A stretch of DNA of 64,000 nucleotides. Origin: Agelas oroides (Eukaryota > Porifera > Demospongiae > Agelasida > Agelasidae). The position numbers and the translations under genes are program-made. Numbering within the stretch: position 1 is the stretch's first letter; every line of letters starts with the position of its first letter. The stretch lies in assembly GCA_949130485.1 (NCBI GenBank), contig OX422184.1:75001-139000 (forward strand). Direction: 5' to 3'. A model generated the notes under the pieces. The model had not been told where the DNA came from, searched no databases, and worked only from the letters and a program-made list of their open reading frames with translations. This document shows, piece by piece, positions 59,521-64,000 of the stretch.

Positions 59521-59904
59521 TCCTAGCTCAAGTTGGTTCCAGATATCCTCTTCATTTATGCAGAAGCGAACTGAGAAGTCACTGGAAGTTCACCCTTGAT
59601 CCTGGTAGGTATGCCACTATCATATCCCAATAAGTGAAAGAGAGAAGGTGGTCTTCTTGCCCACGTTTCATTCCTTGTATATCCTGAGATACCTAGCAGT
59701 GATCCACATTGCCACCAATTACTAACATACTGATTGGGGTGAGCCTGAGCGAGCCCCACACTAGCGTGACTGCATTGCGCACATGTGTGTGTATCTATGC
59801 GCATATATATGCTTGCTTGGACCGACCATTTACCGGAAATTTTAAATGAGCGCATTCAAATATTTCACGAAGATCAATATCGCGATATCGTAAAGCATGT
59901 GAAG

Positions 59905-60490
59905 GCCAGTGGAGGGCTACTGTCAGAGTGCAGCGTCATGGACCCGGAGCGAAGACGACTGAAGTTGAAGCACGCGTGGCACTGGTTTGTGCTTCTATCG
60001 ACGACGGCAGGCCGCTCACAGGCGGTGCAAATTTAATATGGATGGTTGTTGACTACTCAGAAACCAGCAGTGTAAAGCTTATTCCATGCATGTGTAGCCA
60101 CGTTAGCAGCCCTGGCAGGTCGGTTTCAGGTCAGGGCCATGCATATTAAAACGGCACTCATAAACACCATGAAATCCAGCTCATGGTTTCAGTATAAAGC
60201 TTGGTCCATGCATGTGTAGCCCAGGATGGAGAAATTGCTGCAACTTGTTGGCATATGCGTCATCAGGTTTGGCTTATTACGCTCATGTAACAGTAGACAG
60301 TGACAAATCCTGCTGTGTGCCATGAAAAGTTAATACGACATTTAAAGCAAATCAAAAACCATTTTAAAGCCCCCTGTGAATGGTAAATGGATGTGCATGT
60401 AGGAGGATAATTGACTTGATGTATTACATCACTCATCAGTGACATAATATCCTGTATCAGCTTGCTCAGGCTCGCCCCCACAATGTTCTA
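59905..60490. repeat. Dispersed repeat, copy 2 (partner 55108-55570)
   Basis: See the partner for shared blocks. In this copy an open frame (59785-60036) reads through the border. It contains SGGLLSECSVMDPERRRLKL, which I cannot assign to a family. The other copy is frame-broken over the same part. Confidence 0.8.
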
Positions 60491-60663
60491 CATTTTCTAG
60501 TTTTAGGCTGTCACTAATTCCCTGAGTCCACCTCACTTTTCCATATATTTGTGTTAACAGTGGAGGTGACAATGCCTTCTATTTTTTCCCACTATAGGTA
60601 TGAATGACCACCAAGAGAGAGAAAGTCCAAGACACAAAAAAATAAGGCAGAGAACTTCAGTTG

Positions 60664-60980
60664 TAACTAGTCTTGTACCCAGACTACCGAGGTGTAGTCT
60701 GAGAACCAGACCAGTTGGTAGCTTCATGATTATCAATGTGGATGCATATAGTGGGAGGGTGGGCAGTGGTTGTAAGGTCGGACAATGAAACTTCCATCTA
60801 TCCATGTCAGGTGTGAGTCTTGTACCCAGACTACCAACGGGAAAGGTGTAGTCTGGGAACCAGAGCAGTTGGTATAGCTATATGTGCATGCAGTGGGTGG
60901 TGGTGTGTATGATTGAGCGTGGGAAGATTCAACTTCAGTAGCACCAGTGATATCAATATAACCTAACCATGCTGTCAGGT
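60664..60980. repeat. Direct duplication of about 155 bp with a palindromic start
   Basis: AGTCTTGTACCCAGACTACC followed by GTGTAGTCTG(A/G)GAACCAGA and CAGTTGGTA occur at 60664-60720 and 60818-60876. Similar G-rich sequence and CATG(T/C)(T/C)GTCAGGTG-like ends follow each. No coding sequence is seen. Confidence 0.75.
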
Positions 60981-61112
60981 GTAAGTGTAGCATCGTGCTC
61001 CTGCATCCTCCCTGTCTACAGCCAGCAACTGGGAATATCATGGTGCCAGCCTGGTTATGTGAAGTCTTGCTACCTGTTGGCTCCATGCCTGTCCCTGCGC
61101 ACCACAGTCTAG

Positions 61113-63008
61113 GAGTATATATATATGTTATAGATAAACCACAGTAGACAGGGATTTATGGTCCATAAACCACCCAAGCCCGAGGGCGCAGCCCAAGGGC
61201 AAGGGTAGTTTATGGCCATAAATCCCTGTCTACTGTGGTTTATCTGTTATATTCTCCACTCTGATTGGTCCTTGTAGTTATTAGTAAAACACACATGGTA
61301 GTTTTCACTGTAAACAAGGTATGTTATTAGTAAACATGTAAAGTAGTTTACACTGTAAACAAGGTAGCTTATAGGAAACATCATTTTACAACTTCTGGGG
61401 TATATGGAACATTAGATCATGGTTGTAGTAAATGCTTGAATATGATTGGTCAACAGCAGGTGTTCTAAATCCCATAGAATACTTGTAAATTCTCATAGAA
61501 CACCTGTAATTTTATTGCTTAGAGCATGAGGCCATTGTTTTGGCCTTACATTGTCAGTAGTATGTACATGGATTATGTATAAACAAATATTTTGATGTGT
61601 GTAAATACAAGTATATTTTGTGTAAATAAGCGAATTTTTGTTTTCTGTAAATCAAAAAAATTGTTTTTCCATTCGAGCGTATGCGGAAGTCCGGTTATTA
61701 TCCGTACACCACCTCCGTGAGCAGCGCTGTCTTTGAAACTGGCTGTGTTCTTCGAGTGAAGACAACGCTTTGAACAGCCGTTCGTTGTTCTCAGCGTGAC
61801 CTTTCTTCACCAAGGTATATCGTAACCTGCACCCGTACTTTCAGAACACAGGTGAGTTATAGTTCGATTGTCGAGGTGTGTTCCGTTCGCTCGGTTCGCT
61901 CTGCAGGGTAGCTAGCCCGACGGCTCTTCGTGTCCACAGCTTTCCGTCGCTTGTGATGGCGGTATTTGCTTCGAAAATATGCTGGAGTTTACAACAGTGC
62001 TAGCCATGATCTAAAAAAGTGAGACACTGAGACCAACGGGATCTACGCGATTTATAAACCCTCGGGCCCCCTAGTAGCGCCCTCGCTGCGCTCGGGACGC
62101 TACAGCCCGGGGGTCCTCGGGTTTCTAAATCGCGTAGATCCCTTGGTCTCAGTGTCTAACTATTATGAAGCTACAACTTCCTGTCAGTATATGGAAAATA
62201 ATACCCACCTGTTGCCACAGAAACAAGGATGAAGTGGAGTGTGTGTATATATATTTCTAGCCCGTTACTATGTGGTTGCTATGTAATAGAGTGCATTATA
62301 TTTCAGATAAAGCCTTGTAGTTTGTATCCCGTGGGCATCAAGTACAGGTAACTTTATTTGCCTGGAGTTACGCAGAAATATACATATTTTTATGTGCATT
62401 CTCAACCGCTCAGCATTGCGATAACACAGAATGGGTCGACGACAGCGATAGCCAGTCCGAGAACAAGCCGCGCGGACAAGCCCCAATGGCCAAATAGAGA
62501 CAAAAATCAAGCCGGTAACGCTCTGTGCTCACGGTGGCTACGAAGCTAGCTTTGAGGCTTGTTTCGTGGACATAGGATGCCTTGAGAAACATAATTTGTC
62601 AACAGCGCTGTTGGAAAACAGCAGAAAGCATCACGGCATAGCCGTCAATTCTCATAAGGCTTCGCCACTCGGGCCCGTTTCCGGACTGGCTGTCGTCGCC
62701 CATCGCAATGTTGAACGGTTTCAAAGTCTCAGCTACGACAAAACTGGTTGTTACTACAAGTAACTGAGTACTAACGTACCTGTAAGCTAGCTAGACGACT
62801 AGTGCAACCTTCGAAAAACAGCTGCGTTCACAAATAAACACACCGCTGACATAGCAACACATTGACGCGCATGCGCAAACGGGCTAGAAGCCACCGCACC
62901 CTCGGGCTTTAGTTGATATATAATCAACACCGCCCTCGGGCGGTGTGCTTATATATCTACTAAAGCCCTCGTGAGCGGTTAATAACTATAACATATATAT
63001 ATATATAG
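61113..63008. mobile_element. Cluster of CCCTCGGGC foldbacks, possibly one 1.9-kb DNA element
   Basis: GTATATATATATGTTATAG at 61113 and its inverse CTATAACATATATATATATA ending near 63007 face each other. Three nested inverted repeats lie between them: 61123-61247 (ATAAACCACAGTAGACAGGG arms), 62021-62158 (ACACTGAGACCAACGGGATC-type arms with a GCGC-rich centre) and 62905-62965 (GGGCTTTAG arms around CGCCCTCGGGCG). All carry CCCGAGGG/CCCTCGGG. They could be parts of one element or separate insertions. A GCGCATGCGC palindrome lies at 62869-62878. Confidence 0.55.
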
Positions 63009-64000
63009 TGATACAAGTACACAGCCAAAAATGTTCTGACCCGATACGGTGCCGTTGCCAAAAAGTTCTGTTACGGGCATATTTTCGGAACTGAATCAGA
63101 ACCGCAGTAGCATCAGGACAGTATCAGTAGCGATCTCCAACTAAAATTGAAACCTTACAAATGCAACAAGAAAAGTGCTTAGAAAATTTGTGCAGCCAGA
63201 GTGATTGATATTAGTGCAAGTTTGACGTTTGTATCTCATTCATGGCCCAAGTTATGATTTTTAGAAGTAAAAGTCTGGTTGTCCAGATTTTCCATAGAAA
63301 ACATGGCACCGTAAGCATGTAAATACCACTCCTTTCTCTTTTTCGATATCTTCACTTCTGAACAAGCTATCAACATGAAACTTGCACCAAACAGGCTAAT
63401 ATAAATCAAATTTTTAATTTGAAGTGTGCAAACCTGTATGGCTTCAATTGAATACCTGGACATTATCCACTAATTCTCACTATATCTCACTTGCAGTACA
63501 GAAGTTCTACCGAATGTCACAAATTATTTTTTGTTCGCTATTTTTGACACAACATTTACACCACACAGTGGAATAAGATTATAAACATTCGAATCCCTAT
63601 TTTCTTGCTATATCTTCATGAAAGTCCTAGCGTAAGAACGCCTTTCTCATATTGTACATTCGTACATTGTGCACATTCTGAAGCTGTATTCTAGATATGA
63701 GCTGTACACCAGTATTGTACACCCTCTTTATTACACCACTTGGGCCCAATTGAGGTTCACCATGACCATCAAGTGGAGTTGGAGTTGTCTTAATCCAAGT
63801 TCTCAAAGTGAGTGAGTAGCTCACCCACTGAAAATTGCTTGTGATTCAGAAAGACTTCTTTGTCTGGGTAATTTACCCCTAGTATATTTGCTTTCTAAGG
63901 TCAATCCGAGGCTTGAGAGTCTTCATATTTGCAGACATTGACCTTTGTTTATTTCTGACAGCATCATGCATCTGGCATAGTCAATACAGCACTATTTTCT
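63009..64000. other. AT-rich stretch without a recognised gene
   Basis: Only short ORFs. No splice-supported exon, RNA gene or repeat is recognised. Confidence 0.5.

Noticed and set aside
1..64000. tRNA, rRNA or other structured RNA genes
   Set aside because: I saw no cloverleaf, A/B box pair or rRNA-like sequence. The strong hairpins found belong to foldback elements or the subtelomeric block.

Overview
The window is eukaryotic, almost certainly from an invertebrate animal. It has GT-AG spliced genes, a TTAGGG-type telomere array (CCCTAA on the + strand), a CR1/Jockey-like LINE, a Penelope-like element and many foldback or TIR miniature transposons. A sponge or another marine invertebrate would fit, but the sequence alone does not settle this.

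Left part (1-10898). The last five exons of TFIP11 (spliceosome-disassembly factor) lie at 102-2966 on the + strand, with miniature transposons in the introns. A 5'-truncated LINE copy follows (3666-4840). A second + strand gene starts at 5148. Its exons (5148-5270, 6065-6136, 7782-10644) join in phase and encode a hydrophobic N-terminal anchor, a long stretch of degenerate extracellular-type repeats and one I-set Ig domain. The rest of that gene is lost in a G-rich microsatellite and a 200-N gap.

Middle part (10899-41491). After the gap comes what looks like a complete chromosome end read inward: CCCTAA telomere repeats (11099-11354), about 88 near-identical copies of a 54-bp satellite (to 16113), a 350-bp CpG-rich block of DNA hairpins, an 18-kb G-rich minisatellite (16470-34355) and a 7-kb satellite of about 22 bp (34356-41491) broken by two transposon insertions. 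The C-rich strand of the telomere points left, so a true chromosome end at about 11099 is expected. Its joining to the left contig is therefore either a scaffolding error or a fused, interstitial telomere. Hundreds of apparent ORFs in these arrays are by-products of repeats without stop codons.

Right part (41492-64000). I see no intact gene here. There is a broken cAMP-dependent-protein-kinase-like pseudogene on the - strand (42885-44649) with frameshifts in each surviving exon and a 1-kb purine-rich tract in place of its catalytic centre. The rest is a mosaic of foldback elements, duplicated repeat segments, a degenerate ~85-bp repeat field, a 33-bp minisatellite and a decayed Penelope-like element. 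This is a typical subtelomeric, transposon-rich landscape.
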